Below are positions 1-12,099 of a DNA stretch of 64,000 bases, one piece after another. The notes under the pieces are model-generated. The model searched no databases. It saw only the letters and a list, made by a program, of their open reading frames with translations, and was not told where the DNA came from. The translations under genes were made by a program, and so were the position numbers. The DNA is from Nageia nagi (lineage: Eukaryota > Pinophyta), in the NCBI GenBank assembly GCA_050084985.1, contig JBITNC010000002.1:23808001-23872000 (forward strand). The letters run 5' to 3'. How positions within the stretch are numbered: the first letter of the stretch is position 1; each line of letters starts with the position of its first letter.

Positions 1-159
1 CGTTGTAGAAAATCTAAAACAGGATGCCCATGTTGTAGAAAATCCAAAATAGGATGCCCATGTTGTAGAAAATCCAAAATAGGACACCCATGTCATAGAA
101 AATCCAAAATAATATGCCCACGCTATAGAAAATCCAAAATAGGGGGCCCATGTCATGAA
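1..159. repeat. 30-bp tandem repeat at the left window edge
   Basis: About five head-to-tail copies of a 30-bp unit are seen, each containing TAGAAAATCCAAAATAGG followed by a GCCCATGTT-like linker. The array starts at base 1, so it extends beyond the window. The units differ by only a few substitutions. No coding role is visible, and the array may belong to an unrecognised element. Confidence 0.85.
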
Positions 160-1229
160 AATTGAGCCACCACTAAAAGTAAAAAGAGAAATATTTGGTG
201 AATAGAGCATAGGAAAAATTTCAATCTAACTAGACCCAATTGAGATCTGATTACAGGAATGTAGAACACAAAGAGATTGGTATTTTGAAAAGTATCAATT
301 TAAGATTAAACTTCTTAATATATTTTTGCAAGTGGAAACATTCAACACATTTACTCCATTAGTGCAACTTCAAGCTTTTGATACTATTAAGAGAGTAGTA
401 GCTCAAGGTAAAGAAAATCCAATGATGGTGGTTCCAACTACCTTTAGTGTACTCTAGTTTCTAAATTTGCATATCATATAGGATGCATTTCATATAGGCT
501 ACATATCATGAGTCAGTCCCTTGCATGCATTTGGTTATCATGGCAAATTTCATCAAATTTTTAATCATGTTATTTTCGCATCTTCATATTTTCAATCATA
601 TTCTATTATTTCTTATTTGCTTTTTACATCTTTTCATCCTCATCATTTCATCAAGTATTCTTCTTTCATCAAATGTTTTTCTTATCTCTATCTCTCATCA
701 AGGTTCTTAAATTTACCATGTTAATCAAATGTCTCATTTATAAGGTAGTCTTGTGTCTAGATACTGCATTCCATACTAGTTGCATTTCATAAAAGAATAT
801 TTAAAAAATAATAAAAAAGCAAAATCAAGATAAATTGGACAGCAATCTCAGTTAGGGGTAGTATAAGTTTTCGTTAGGGATAATATAACTTTTAGATAGG
901 CGTAGTGTGTGTTTTCAACTAGGGGCATGATAAAAATTAGAAAGGCAAGAAAAGTTCAAAATCAGAAATAGTTCAAAATTACCCATTCCAAGGGTAAGAA
1001 GGTAAGTACAAAAAAAGTATATCATCTCAAACATCATCATTTTATGTTGTGTTATGATATATTATGCTTATTATCATCATGTTATGCATATCATGTATAA
1101 GATCAGTTTGAATAATTCTTTGAAAATTAGAGCACCCATGGTGTATGAAAATTGTATTTAGGGCATTAGCATCGTACATTATTTATGATATTTATGGCAA
1201 AACCTGTTATAATTGATAAATTATGACTA
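160..1229. other. No recognised gene
   Basis: This is AT-rich sequence with only short open frames of biased composition. Around 840-930 a loose GTTAGGG-type motif recurs three times. I see no domain, LTR end or RNA gene. Confidence 0.6.
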
Positions 1230-1562
1230 CTATTTCTTTGAATTATCTAGTATAAAATGTAAACATTATATATGTTATTATTATGACTACTATTTCAAAT
1301 AGAATGCATGTTTTACTAATGAAATCTAAAATTTAAAGACCACTATTTCTCTAAATATATAGTATGAAAAGTGAACATTGCATATTCTATTCTTACGATT
1401 GCTTTTTCAAATGGAATGCATATTTTGATAATGAAATCTAAAAATTTGAGACCATTGTATCTCTAAAAATCTAGTATAATATAGTAATATTGCATATGTT
1501 TATCTCATGATTACTTTTCATAAGAATGCATGTTGTACTAATGACATTCAAAAATTTTAGGC
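1230..1562. repeat. Tandem repeat of about 112 bp, three units
   Basis: Three diverged units start near 1230, 1343 and 1455. Each contains CTATTTCTCTAAA or a close variant, then AACATTGCATAT-like, AATGCATGTTTTACTAATGA-like and AAATCTAAAATTT-like blocks. The order of blocks is the same in every unit, so this is a true tandem array and not chance AT-richness. Confidence 0.7.
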
Positions 1563-1738
1563 CATGAAAACCCCATGAGCATAATGTCTTAAAGATTATA
1601 GGTCAATGTGATCATAGCATATTACAAGCTTGGGGCATATCCATGCCTCATCAACTTGATATTCATAGACTATGAGTAGACTAACAATGAAAATGAAGAT
1701 GTCTCATGAATAACTAATGGAGCCTAGCTTCATCCATG

Positions 1739-2063
1739 TGCTCAAGAAAAAGAGCACCCATTTTGCTTAGTAGTGTAAGCAACCAAAGTGCTCAAGAAAA
1801 ATAGCACCCTCTAATGCTTTTGGGGTAAAAAAAGAACCCTTTTGCTTGGGAGTATAAACAACTAAAGTACTTGTGAAAAACAACATCCTCTAATACTTTG
1901 GGGTAAAAAACACCTATTTGCTTAGGGACATAAACAAATTTGTTATGTCATGTTATGCTATGTAAAGTAATATCATGCTATGTTATGTAATATCATGTTA
2001 TATCATGTTATGTTATGTTATGTTATGTTTTGTTATCTTGTGTATTGTTATGTTATGTTATGC
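1739..2063. repeat. Degenerate tandem repeat followed by a TGTTA-type microsatellite
   Basis: From 1739 to about 1935 three diverged units carry GTGCTCAAGAAAAAGAGCAC-like and GGGGTAAAAAA-like blocks. From 1941 to 2063 a pentanucleotide tract of ATGTT/TATCATGTTA units follows. No coding content is visible. Confidence 0.65.
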
Positions 2064-3089
2064 TTATTACCACCATGTTATGATATTCATCTTGTTATTT
2101 CATAATTATATATTCCTTTAAAAGATATTATATATGCAGGTATATTTCTTTCATATTTTATAGGCTATATCACATATTATATTTTCACCCCGGATTTCTA
2201 ATCCATGGAGCTTTCTTGGGTCAACCAAGTCAAAAGAGGGCATGAAGGAGGTAACAAGTTTATGACATTCAAAAATCATTCAAGGAAGTGCTCTTTAAAT
2301 TCTATTGAAAAACATTCTACACTTCTCTTTCATTCTTTGGATTATGCAATTTCAATACTTTTCATTACATATCCAAATAGGGGTAAAATATAGACACCTA
2401 AAAATGATTTATTATTTATTTAGTAAATTATATTTTTAATATTTCTAATTTAAGTGTTCAAAGCAATATTACAAATGCCAAGATAAAGTTGATATTACAA
2501 TGCAATGCCATGTGTTATATTAAATGCTATATTATTTACCATGGTTCATATTTTAAAGTATCTTAAATATAATGATGATTATATTATTTCTATGAGTCAG
2601 CTTTCACTCCTTTTTATTTCTTTGCAAGTTATAAATACAAGATTTGGAGGTTGACATCCCTATCCAATCTCTCTGATAGGTAGTTTTCCCATACATCATA
2701 CTTACAATATCTTTTGAAACCATCTATTTAAAGATCTATTTGCTCTGAGCAATTATTATATGCTATATTTTGCATGTTGTATAATTATGTAGTCTTTACA
2801 TAATTTGTGTCATAGAGTTCATATGCCATGCATGGTGTGCATCTTCACGATCCAAAGCTACAAACAAAGGAGGTGTTGAATGCTAGTCTACATGATCCAT
2901 TATCATCTGCATCCTTACCTTTGGCTTTGATCCACTCCTCTGTATATATTTATCATATCTTGAGGATTACCTTATCATAATCAAGTGCACATTTTTCATG
3001 TATTTAGTCATATTATTTGAATTAGTATTATCCTAGTAGATTTATTTTGTGTTTATATTAGTTATTTACACAATTTATTGTCTACAACT
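2064..3089. other. No recognised gene
   Basis: This is AT-rich sequence with a short open frame at 2205-2393 that resembles no family I know. No LTR ends or tRNA-like features were found. Confidence 0.5.
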
Positions 3090-5580
3090 ACTGGTGTACC
3101 TAGTGGTTTGTAATCCTTCATAAATAATCTTGTAAGCATATCATCAACATACTTTCTTTAAGTGATGAAAATGCCACTGTATGATTATTTCACTTGCACA
3201 CTAAAGAAATATTGCATTTCATCCAAATCACTCATCTCAAACTTATTCATCATGGAAGTTTTAAATTGTTTCAACAAGGAATTGGAGGCACTTATGAAGA
3301 TAATATCATCAACATTTAAATAAATGATGATAAAATCAAACTTGCTTACCTATGTTTCAAATGTGGCTTTTGTTTAACACCTTTCATAATTTTTTATATG
3401 GAAATAAGTATCAATCTTAGAGTATTAGGCTTTAGGTTCTTGTTTGATCCAATAAAGAGTTTTCTTCAATTTATACATTTTATCTTCATGGTCTGCAATG
3501 ATGAATCCTTATACTTGATATATGTATACTTCTTATTCTAATTATACATTCAATAAGGGTTATTTTATATCCATTTGGTAAACTATAAGACTAAAGGGTC
3601 AATGCAAGAAGTTAGATCCACTTTATGGCCAAAAAGTGGAAGTCTTTTCCTAATTTTTAGTGTTGATCACAATTATATCAAAACATGAAGCACCTAGACA
3701 TGGAATCTTAAAGAAGATTATTAAATTAAAAATATATTTCTTTAAGTCTAGTTTAAAATATATAATTTATTCCAATACCTAGATGATAAAATTTGATTTT
3801 TTATAGGTATGAATAAAAACCACTATTTAAAAAAAATATTGTTTTAGGACCATACCATGCACATGTCTATCACACATATTTTGATCTAAGCTAAAATATG
3901 TTTTAAAATACTTTTGGAAAAATATACCTAACATAATTAAGCTTTTTCTATATTTTTTTCATAATTTTTTCCTAAATATTAGTTATTTATAGATTGTAAT
4001 TATAGTTTTGAAACATGCTCATGTTCGGCATGCAAATTTTGACCTAAAGTTATCATTTTTTCAAACTTCTTTTTTAATTTTGTAGAGAATTATCTAAAGG
4101 TTGTCCGTATATTTTTTTTCTCAAAATTCCTAAGAAATAAAAATTTATTAAAAAAAATATTTTAAAAATTTTCTATTTCATAAAACTTCCTCTTTATGTG
4201 GACTCATCTAGAGCCAATATAGATCTAACTTTTTCAAGTATTACAATTGGTGCAAATGTATTTTTATAGTCCATATCTTCTTTCCAAATATAACCTTTTT
4301 ATACTAAGTAAGATTTATGTTTGGAATGGTTCCATCAATATTAAACTTCATTTTATAGATCTATTATACTCCAATGATATTTTTATTCTTTAGAGGAGGG
4401 ACTAGCTCACAAGATTCATTCTTTTGGATTTGTTCTATCTCAACTTCTATAACTATTCTCTAATCTTCATTTGTTGTTGTTTCTTTGAAGTTGGAAGGAT
4501 CAATAAGTAAAGATGACATTAAGGTATGTTGATCATATAATCACTCCCTCTTGATTTTGATTAGGTCACTCTTCTAGTGAAGTCTTAATACAACATCTAA
4601 GAGTGTTGATGATCCTTGACAAGATTTTTCTTGATAGGAGTTATTTCCATAAGGATGTTAGGTTGTTGAGGCTCCAATGGCTCAATGAAATTACTAGAAC
4701 TAGATTTTTCAAACTCTAGAGTTATAGATGGCCCATTTGATTCCTTCTTGTATGTTCCTCCTTCATAGGTGATATGTAGCTTTCCAAAAACTAAATTGTA
4801 ACATATATAGGCTTCGTATTTATCAGAGTATTCAACAAAGATACACTTAATGTATTTTTTATTTAATTTATTCTTATTCTACTTACAAATATGTACATAA
4901 TAAGTAGAACCAAAGATCCTTACTTCTTATCAAACCAAGCTTCATAGGGAGTGCAATATTGCCTTACCTAAGATACCAATTAAGTATATACACTACAATA
5001 TAAATAAATACACCCCAATTTTTGTTGTCCATACCATACTTTTTTTCAATATGAATTGGGGCATCTCAACAACTATTTGGCTCTATTTTTATTGAAACTC
5101 CCTTTTGGTAGGGATTTTATGCTATTCTGTACAACCTCTTGATCCTATATTTGATGCAGAAATATTTGAACTCATTTAAAATGAATTCATAACTACGGTC
5201 CATCTAGAATTACTTGAGGTTGTAACCAAACTACTTGTATACTAGTTCTTTGAATTTGATAAAATAATCAAAAACATCTAATTTTGCCTATAAAAAATAC
5301 AACAAACTCATTCTAGAATGATCATCAATAAAAATAAGAGAATATTTGCACTTGGCCATACTTAGAGTCTGCGTAGGTCCACATATGATAGCATACACTA
5401 ATTCTAAAGGCTTATGGGCTCTATGTTAGAGATGGAAAATTTCTTTATGTGTTTTTCTCAAATATGTAGCTCTCACACAAAGTGTGTGATGGGTGTGAAA
5501 GGGTCATCATACCTTTCATAAGCTTGTGAAATCTATGTAATGCATTGAAATTGAGTTGAATAAACCTCTTGTGCCACAAC
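3090..5580 (-). pseudogene. T6: decayed Ty1/copia pol relic (integrase to reverse transcriptase)
   Basis: Read on the minus strand, conceptual translation with many stops and frameshifts gives copia pol in the expected order. A GAG-pre-integrase/zinc region near 5480-5580 is followed by an integrase core with RAHKPLELV near 5400 and FIDDHSRMS near 5310. A later integrase block with YEAWFDKK lies near 4930. The reverse transcriptase has an intact YVDDIIF motif near 3300 and the following KFEMSDL block. Gag, RNase H and LTRs were not recognised, so this is a fragment with at least one end missing. It differs in sequence from T1-T5 and is probably an independent, old insertion. It has no coding capacity now. 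Confidence 0.75.
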
Positions 5581-7495
5581 TAAGAAGGATCAGGTGTGGT
5601 CTTTAGGAATTTAATAGTAGTTATCTATATTTTTAACATATACATTCTATTCTTAGACATGAAAATACTGGTGATTGTATATGTATATAGTATATTAAAA
5701 TATTGTTTAGGTTTTGTAGGAATAAGTATAAATTCATTATAATTGTACAAAAAAAATTCTTTATAGGGCTTAATTAGAGATTGAACATAAGAAAAAAGAG
5801 AAAACTTAAGGGATTTTGAGTGATGACATCAATAATAAAAATTATCAAAGCACCTAACAAGTAACTATAAGTTTAGGAGTAGATAGGAGGTGATGTAAGC
5901 ATTCAAAAGAAAGAATATTGGTGAATGATTCAAATTAAATTTACTACCTCTAAGACATACTAAAGTGTTGACAATAAAACCTCTAAAATGTGCTAAGTTT
6001 GAGGTCATGATAATAGTGAAATCAATCAAGGAAAAAGATGATATCAATAAAGGAAAGGGAAATAATAAGGATCATATGGGCCTCTATTTAGTGATATCAA
6101 CACCCAATATATGAAAGCCCAATTAAAAAATCCATAATAGAAAAATACCAATAAAAAAGAGTGATATCACCCAAACTTGGAAAGCAAATTTTGAACTAGT
6201 TCTAAAAATTGAAAGGGAGTGATATCAACATCATCAATTCCAATGCCTAGTAAGGATTTGGAACTAAATTTTGAAAGAAAAAAAAAGCATGCATAAGTCA
6301 AGATAGCCAATAAACTAAAGTGATAACATAAGCAAATTTTGAAAAAACATTTTTGAACTAATTCTGAGGTGAAGATAATGACATCAGTAACTTTGATTTT
6401 AACATCCGAAAGGAAGAAGAAGCCATAGTTAAACTTGTATCTAACATGCAAAGGCTTGGATAGCTAGTAATCTCACCCAATGATATTTCAAAAGTAACCT
6501 TAAATGCGAGAGAGACAACTACAATAGTGAAAACCATATGGGAAGGTAGTTGAAGGGGGTAAATAGTAGGAGATCATAATTGGATCAACTAAACCATGCA
6601 TACCATATAAAGGGGACACTTCAATGTTCTAGATGATTTCTACAAGCATTCATTCTAGTTTTCTTTAAAGGTTAGTATTTATATAATCAACTAACGATCA
6701 TTAGTAGTAGTTAGAGGTTAATATTAGTTAAGTTATTTTGATGCAAGTTCACCTATAAATGCAAAGTAAATTAATGTAATAAGATTCAAACATTTAAGTG
6801 TTTCCCCTTTGCAATGTTACTAAGGCTATGTTATGAATACAAATGTAACATATTTGAACTTTATATAACCATCTATCAATGTATGTGCTTAAATTATTGT
6901 GTATGCATTTGTGTACATTTTTTGGCTTCATGGATGAATGTTGCATTAATGTTTATTAATTTTATATTTGGTTAGGATTGCTAGTTAATATGATATGATT
7001 TATTTCTATTAATTTGCATTTTCTTAAACACCATCTATTGAGATTGAAATTTTTTACACTCAAGATTTATCCTTTACTTTGCTATTATCTTGGAGAAGAA
7101 TAAATGATATTAGAGATGAAGCAAGTTAAATACATATATGAATCACTAGCACTAGTGATGTGGCCAGTGCTAGCACTTAGTCACATGCAAGACATCATTT
7201 CAAGAACCTAGATCTAAGTCTTTATGTTTATAATCATCTCTCCAAGTGCATATTTGTCATCTAGGTAAGTAATAAGTACACATTTATCAATTCATCATCT
7301 CATAGGTTAGGATATATTATTATATCAATTCTATCATTTCTCTTATCTTGATCTATTTCCATTAGTTACTGAGTTATCATAAGTATTTAGACACCTTAGT
7401 ACTTTAATTAAGTACATATAATTGCTTCATTCTTTACTATAGTTTAGGGTTGTATTTCATCATCTACATTCTCAATTAACCATCACATGTCTAAG
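5581..7495. other. No recognised gene
   Basis: This sequence may include further decayed parts of T6 or another retroelement, but I could not identify a domain. The minus-strand frames at 5865-6047 and 6167-6451 have no recognisable motifs. A short block CATCTATTGAGATTG near 7032 recurs with one change near 16496. Confidence 0.45.
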
Positions 7496-7668
7496 AATAG
7501 AGCATATTACCTCATGATGATTATTGTTTGGTTGGAATATAAGAATGGGGCATAGTAGCTCATAATCATATCCTTTCTTTCATTTTAATAATAGGGCATA
7601 ATACCTCATGATAACTTTTTTTTATTGGAATATAAGAATAGGGTTAGGTTATTTCATGATGATAACCT
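7496..7668. repeat. Degenerate repeat of about 46 bp, four units
   Basis: Four units begin near 7496, 7543, 7590 and 7634. Each has an AATAGGGCATAATACCTCAT-like core followed by GATGATAA, and two are joined by TTGGAATATAAGAAT. The units are diverged and non-coding. Confidence 0.6.
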
Positions 7669-7979
7669 TTCTTATATTTTCTATCCTTCACATATTATAT
7701 TAATTTCATCTTTTCTATATTAACAATGTATCTATTTAAGATAAATCTATATATACTCTCTTAAGATATTATTTTCTATTCTCTCATCACAAGTTATTTA
7801 CATTTGATCACATTGGATTACCATAACTTATCTTAATGTAATCAATGTAAATATGAGGTAGGATACATCATCAAAAACTTATTGATTTCAAGATCTACTA
7901 AGGTATAAAATGTTTTTCTATGCTTTCCATTATTTAGTTCCTTTACAAGCATAATTACATTTCATTTCATTAAACTTGC

Positions 7980-8105
7980 AAAGGGGGATATCTGTTAACA
8001 CTTAATTTTGATACCTAATATTATAAACTAACTATCATATTACTTAATTAATAATATATCATATTTATTATTTTATCTCATATTATGATCATTTAGGCTG
8101 ACTTA
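7980..8105 (+). other. Possible polypurine tract and LTR start of an older element
   Basis: AAAGGGGGATATC is followed by TGTTAACACTTAATTTTGAT. This looks like a retrotransposon polypurine tract joined to an LTR beginning TGTT. T1 interrupts the sequence at 8106 and it may resume at 16348, where a TATAAAAG box occurs near 16400. No second LTR copy was found, so this is only suggestive. Confidence 0.3.
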
Positions 8106-8643
8106 TGTTCCTTTCTCATGTATAATACATTATTGTAAGGTCTCTTAATATAATTCACTTAATAATGAATATGATAAATATAAATTAACTAATGCTTAAA
8201 AGTATCCTTAGGTACCTTTTAAGTATCTATGAATATGATATTGTAACTTATCCTAAACTCCATTTCATGAGTATGCCCCTTGGGTAAAACGGTGATGCAT
8301 GTCATGACATTATACAATGGATAATAGGGTGATTCAAGGGAGGATTTTAGCCTATAAATAGAAGGTCCTCTCCTTGAGATTATTCACTCAAATTTGTAGC
8401 AAAGTTATGCTCTCATGTAGGTTGTAGGAAAAGTAAGAATGGAGCTGTAAGAGAGTGCTCTTAAAGAAATAAGATCTTAGATTAGTAGAATACTCCCATA
8501 GTTGAAGGAACTACTTTACATTGGTGTCATCTTGTGTGAATGATATCTTTGAGTGTGTGTGTATTCTTAATGTTTAAGTATTTGAAATAATATTGAAGTG
8601 ATATTGAGTAATTAGGAATTAGTCTTGTAGGCTTGTTCCTTCA
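8106..8643 (+). repeat. T1 5' LTR
   Basis: It begins TGTTCCTTTC and ends GTTCCTTCA directly before the primer-binding site. It is homologous along its length to 15836-16347, with numerous substitutions and small indels that indicate an old insertion. Its U3 holds an inverted repeat, CTTAAAAG at 8195-8202 against CTTTTAAG at 8216-8223. Confidence 0.85.
8353..8360 (+). promoter_or_regulatory. TATA box of the T1 5' LTR
   Basis: TATAAATA lies about 250 bp into the LTR. The same box sits at the equivalent place in the LTRs of T2 and T4, which supports it as the family promoter. Confidence 0.65.
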
Positions 8644-8644
8644 T

Positions 8645-8658
8645 TTGGTATTAGAGTC
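8645..8658 (+). other. T1 primer-binding site (methionine-tRNA type, mutated)
   Basis: TTGGTATTAGAGTC begins two bases after the LTR end. It differs from the canonical plant copia site TGGTATCAGAGC by C-to-T-type changes. Confidence 0.7.
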
Positions 8659-10379
8659 ATTCTTAGAGGCTTTATCTTCAACATCATTGAAAGTTCATCC
8701 CACTTCTTCTTCCATCTACTTTGGTGAGGTAAAATATTTGAAGGTATAATTTCTCATTCTTCAAGTTTTTTTACCTCATGAGTTACTAACATTGTTTATA
8801 TGTTAGTTGCAATTTTGTTGAGAAAATTTTTCTTAAAAATATATTGTTGTTATAATTTTTCTACAAATATTTTATGGTAGTTGTAATTTATTTTTGGGAT
8901 AATTTGTTTTTCCTAAAATATTTAGGATGTAACAATAATATATTGTTAGACACTTCTTTGACTATTTGTAGTTTTGTATTTGTTTATGTATAAAAAATAT
9001 TAAAAAAATACAAATTTTTTTACACATTTATATTTATTTTACAAAAATAAATATAAAGTTACAATATAAAAAGTATATTTAACATTCATAAAAATTCTAA
9101 AAAGGAGGGGGGCATAAAAATATTATATACAAAGCTTTATGTTTTTTCATACAATATTAAAAGCTTTTTTAAGGTGGCCTTATTTTTTTGTAAAATTCAA
9201 CCTCCATCAACACATTAAAAAATATGTATTCAATATAAACTACAAATGCTTTTGAATTTTTTTTTTTTTTAAATAGGGGATGACTAGGCTAGCCCAAACC
9301 CTCACTAAAGGGTAGGCCCCATCCCCTCTCTCCTCTAGCACACAATGCCATCAACGAACTACCCCAACCTCAACTTCTTCCCCTTCCACATTGCAACCTC
9401 GCTTAGTGAACTATTGAATAGTCAAGCAAACCACCTACCTTAATTTAAATGTGGCTCGATCCTTCCAATGTCCTATTTCTTTTCTCCCATCACTCCTTAA
9501 GTGGCCATTCATTTTTCTATAGGAGGCTCTATTTTTTATTATTTCTTACCAATTTTTGCCTTGGAAAGAATTTATTTATTGCAACTCACCTCTTCCCTCC
9601 ATCATAATAAGGTATTAATCAATTTGCATGTAGTGGAGTAGGGGAAAAATTTTGCATTAACTCTTACAAGTGGAAGGGTAAATTTCAAGTTTAACATTTA
9701 TTATCTCCTTTTTGAAAGGGTAATATATTTTTTTAAATAAAAAAGGGAGGGGGAATACTTAATTTTTTTACCTTTTTTTAAATTTGAAGGGGATGTATTT
9801 AATGAGGAATATTTTTAAGGGGAGAAATTTTAGTAACATGGAACAATATTTTTCCTTGATGAATAATTTTTTATGTGGAAAATGTTAAAAGGGATTTTTT
9901 TTTTCCTTAGTGTGATTTTTTAAGTATTAAAAAGGGGGAGATTATGTTTTATGAAAGTGTAAATTTTCTAAGAAAAAATTTTTTAGAGAAGTTTTTTTTT
10001 TCTTTTAATTAATGCTAAAGTAAAAATGCAAGGGAAGGTATTTTTTAAGATTATTTCTCCCTTAGCATTAAAAAACAAATCTCTCTCTCTAAGGCAAAAT
10101 TATAATGGGAGATTTTTTAAGTACATTTTTTTGAAAAAGGGGAATGATTTTATTTACTATAGTAAAAATTTGATCTTTTTTAAAATGATAATAGGGTGAA
10201 GTTAATTTTTTTTTTCAATAGGTAAAATTTCTAAAAACAAAATTACCTAAGTACTTTGTTAAATGTTAGAGGGGTACTTTATTTTACTAAAGTTCATATT
10301 TTAAGTAAAAAGGAGGAGACTTTTTTTTATTACTTAAAAATAGTGAACTTATGCATTTTTTTGTAAAGAGATCCTCTTA

Positions 10380-10945
10380 GGGTTAGTAACAAAATTGATT
10401 GGACATTCTTAAGGTTTCAAGTTTTGGATAATATATCATTTTTTGAAGTACTTTACTTTATGTTATGCACCTTTGCTTTATTTTTTTTTTTAAATTGCAA
10501 ACATTGAAAGTGCACACCCTAAAATGAACACATATGCATTTATATTCCACAACATGACTTGTTTGGGAAGCCATGAGGGGAGGACAAGGCATACTAGAGC
10601 CTTCAGTTTGATGCTTCAAATGGTGTAAAGTTTGTACTTCTTTATTACTCTTAAGTCCTTTATTTTTCTATACATGACTCCATATAGGTGGAAAAGCATG
10701 ATGTCTATACGTCCATTCAAGGATTATGCTAATAATCTAGGAGGACAACTTTAAACCAAATTAAGATAATAATTTATCTAATATAACATATGTCATACCT
10801 TTCAAAAATAGTTAGTGCTCCTCCTTGTAAGAGTATATTATTAACTAAAAAAAGCTAGTTGGAGATTGGTAGGACTTGGACTTCTTGTGGGCATCTAGGT
10901 GAAGGCCTAATTTTAAACAAGAAAATAAGTCTCAACTTTTCCTTC
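10380..10945 (+). repeat. Leader repeat R, copy in T1
   Basis: It aligns in the same orientation with 50096-50665 inside T4. Shared blocks include CCTAAAATGAACACA, CACAACATGACTTGTTT, GCCATGAGG and GGCATCTAGGTGAAGGCC. Both copies lie between the primer site and the end of the leader. The repeat therefore belongs to the family leader and is not an independent insertion. Confidence 0.75.
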
Positions 10946-11256
10946 TCTACACATATAGTACTTGGTTATAAAAAATTGTTAGATGTATGGAATATATTAT
11001 GTGATTCTATTGTAAACCTTTTGTACATGTAAAATTTGTTAAACAATTTAAGCATATCTTTTTTTATTATTTTTGGTCAAAATTTATAATGTATGATTGA
11101 GTAATTCAACATATATGGTTGATTAATTTGAATAAATATCAAATATATGAATGATTAAACTAAACATGTTTGATTAATTTGGTTCACAAAATTAACATGC
11201 TTATATTAGTTAATACTTTCACCTTTTTTTGTAGAAAATAGGAGACTCCTTTACAC

Positions 11257-12060
11257 CCAAGCACATTCTATATGGTTCCAACTACAATATTTAGGAACCT
11301 AGGATGAAAGCAGAGCTCTAAGAATAGAAAATATAGAAAATTGTAAATAAAAATCAAGTTTCTCCTACATATAAGAAGGCACTTGAGGCTTACAAGATAA
11401 ATAATGAGTTGGAAAACTCAATGATCTTTTGTGCAATTTTAGAAAAATTCCTCCTCATGATCTCTTCAAATTCTTCAAAGGAATATTGGGATAGGCTAAA
11501 GAAAATCTACCTTAGCTCCAAATTCACAAGGAGGTTCACCATTCTTCAAAAATTTTGCAATTACAACAAGAGGAAAATAAAAATGTTATACTTTACTTGA
11601 ACCAGATCATTGATATTAGGATCCAACTTGTTGGGTGTGGTTGCATATGGATCAACGATGAGTTTATGGTATTCATCATCTTTCAAATCCTCTCTTATAA
11701 ATTTAGTTACTTTGTGATAGTTATTGAAATAATACTTGATGATGAAGAAGAGGTGTACTCCTTGGAAAATATTTCAAGACTTCTTGAAAAAACTCTCAAC
11801 AAAAAGTTGTTGATCTCCACTCCTAAGGAGCATCCTATGGTACTTGGACTAGTAAAGACTCACTTCAAAAAGAGGTTCCACAATCAAAATAAATCTTCTC
11901 ATGGCCCAAAAAATAACTTCAAGAAAGGTGGAAACAAATAGCAACATGGCTATGAAAAATCAAATAAATCCAAAGCTAAAGCCAAATTTGATGGCAATTG
12001 TAATTTTTATGGCATATATGGTCATAAAGAATTGAATTTCTTTAAGATAAAGAAAGAAAA
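11257..12060 (+). pseudogene. T1 gag, decayed
   Basis: The conceptual product across frames at 11300-11940 resembles copia Gag (UBN2/retrotran_gag type), with KEYWDRLKKIYLSSKF and a downstream Lys/Asn-rich tail. A remnant CCHC knuckle, CNFYGIYGHKELNFF, is near 11998-12045. Its second and last cysteines are lost. At least one frameshift joins the frames starting at 11409 and 11555. It could no longer make a functional nucleocapsid. Confidence 0.65.
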
Positions 12061-12099
12061 AGATGAAAAAGGATTTGAAAAGGAAAATAAATTCAAAGG

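Larger units (their letters stand above)
8644..11234 (+). other. T1 long non-coding leader
   Basis: About 2.6 kb separates the primer site from gag, which is long for copia. The first 85 bases align with the leaders of T2 and T4 and end in a possible splice donor, GAG then GTAAAA at 8729. The middle (9240-10490) is rich in T and A runs. Near its end CCTTTTTTTGTAG at 11222-11234 resembles a plant 3' splice site just before gag. No open frame of note is present. Confidence 0.55.

Noticed and set aside
1-159. CRISPR-like array of 30-bp repeats
   Set aside because: Units are contiguous without unique spacers, and the context is plant nuclear DNA.
7012-7060. LTR pair or large direct repeat with 16480-16520
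   Set aside because: Only about 20-25 bases around CTATTGAGATTG match and the flanks diverge, which is too little to call a repeat.
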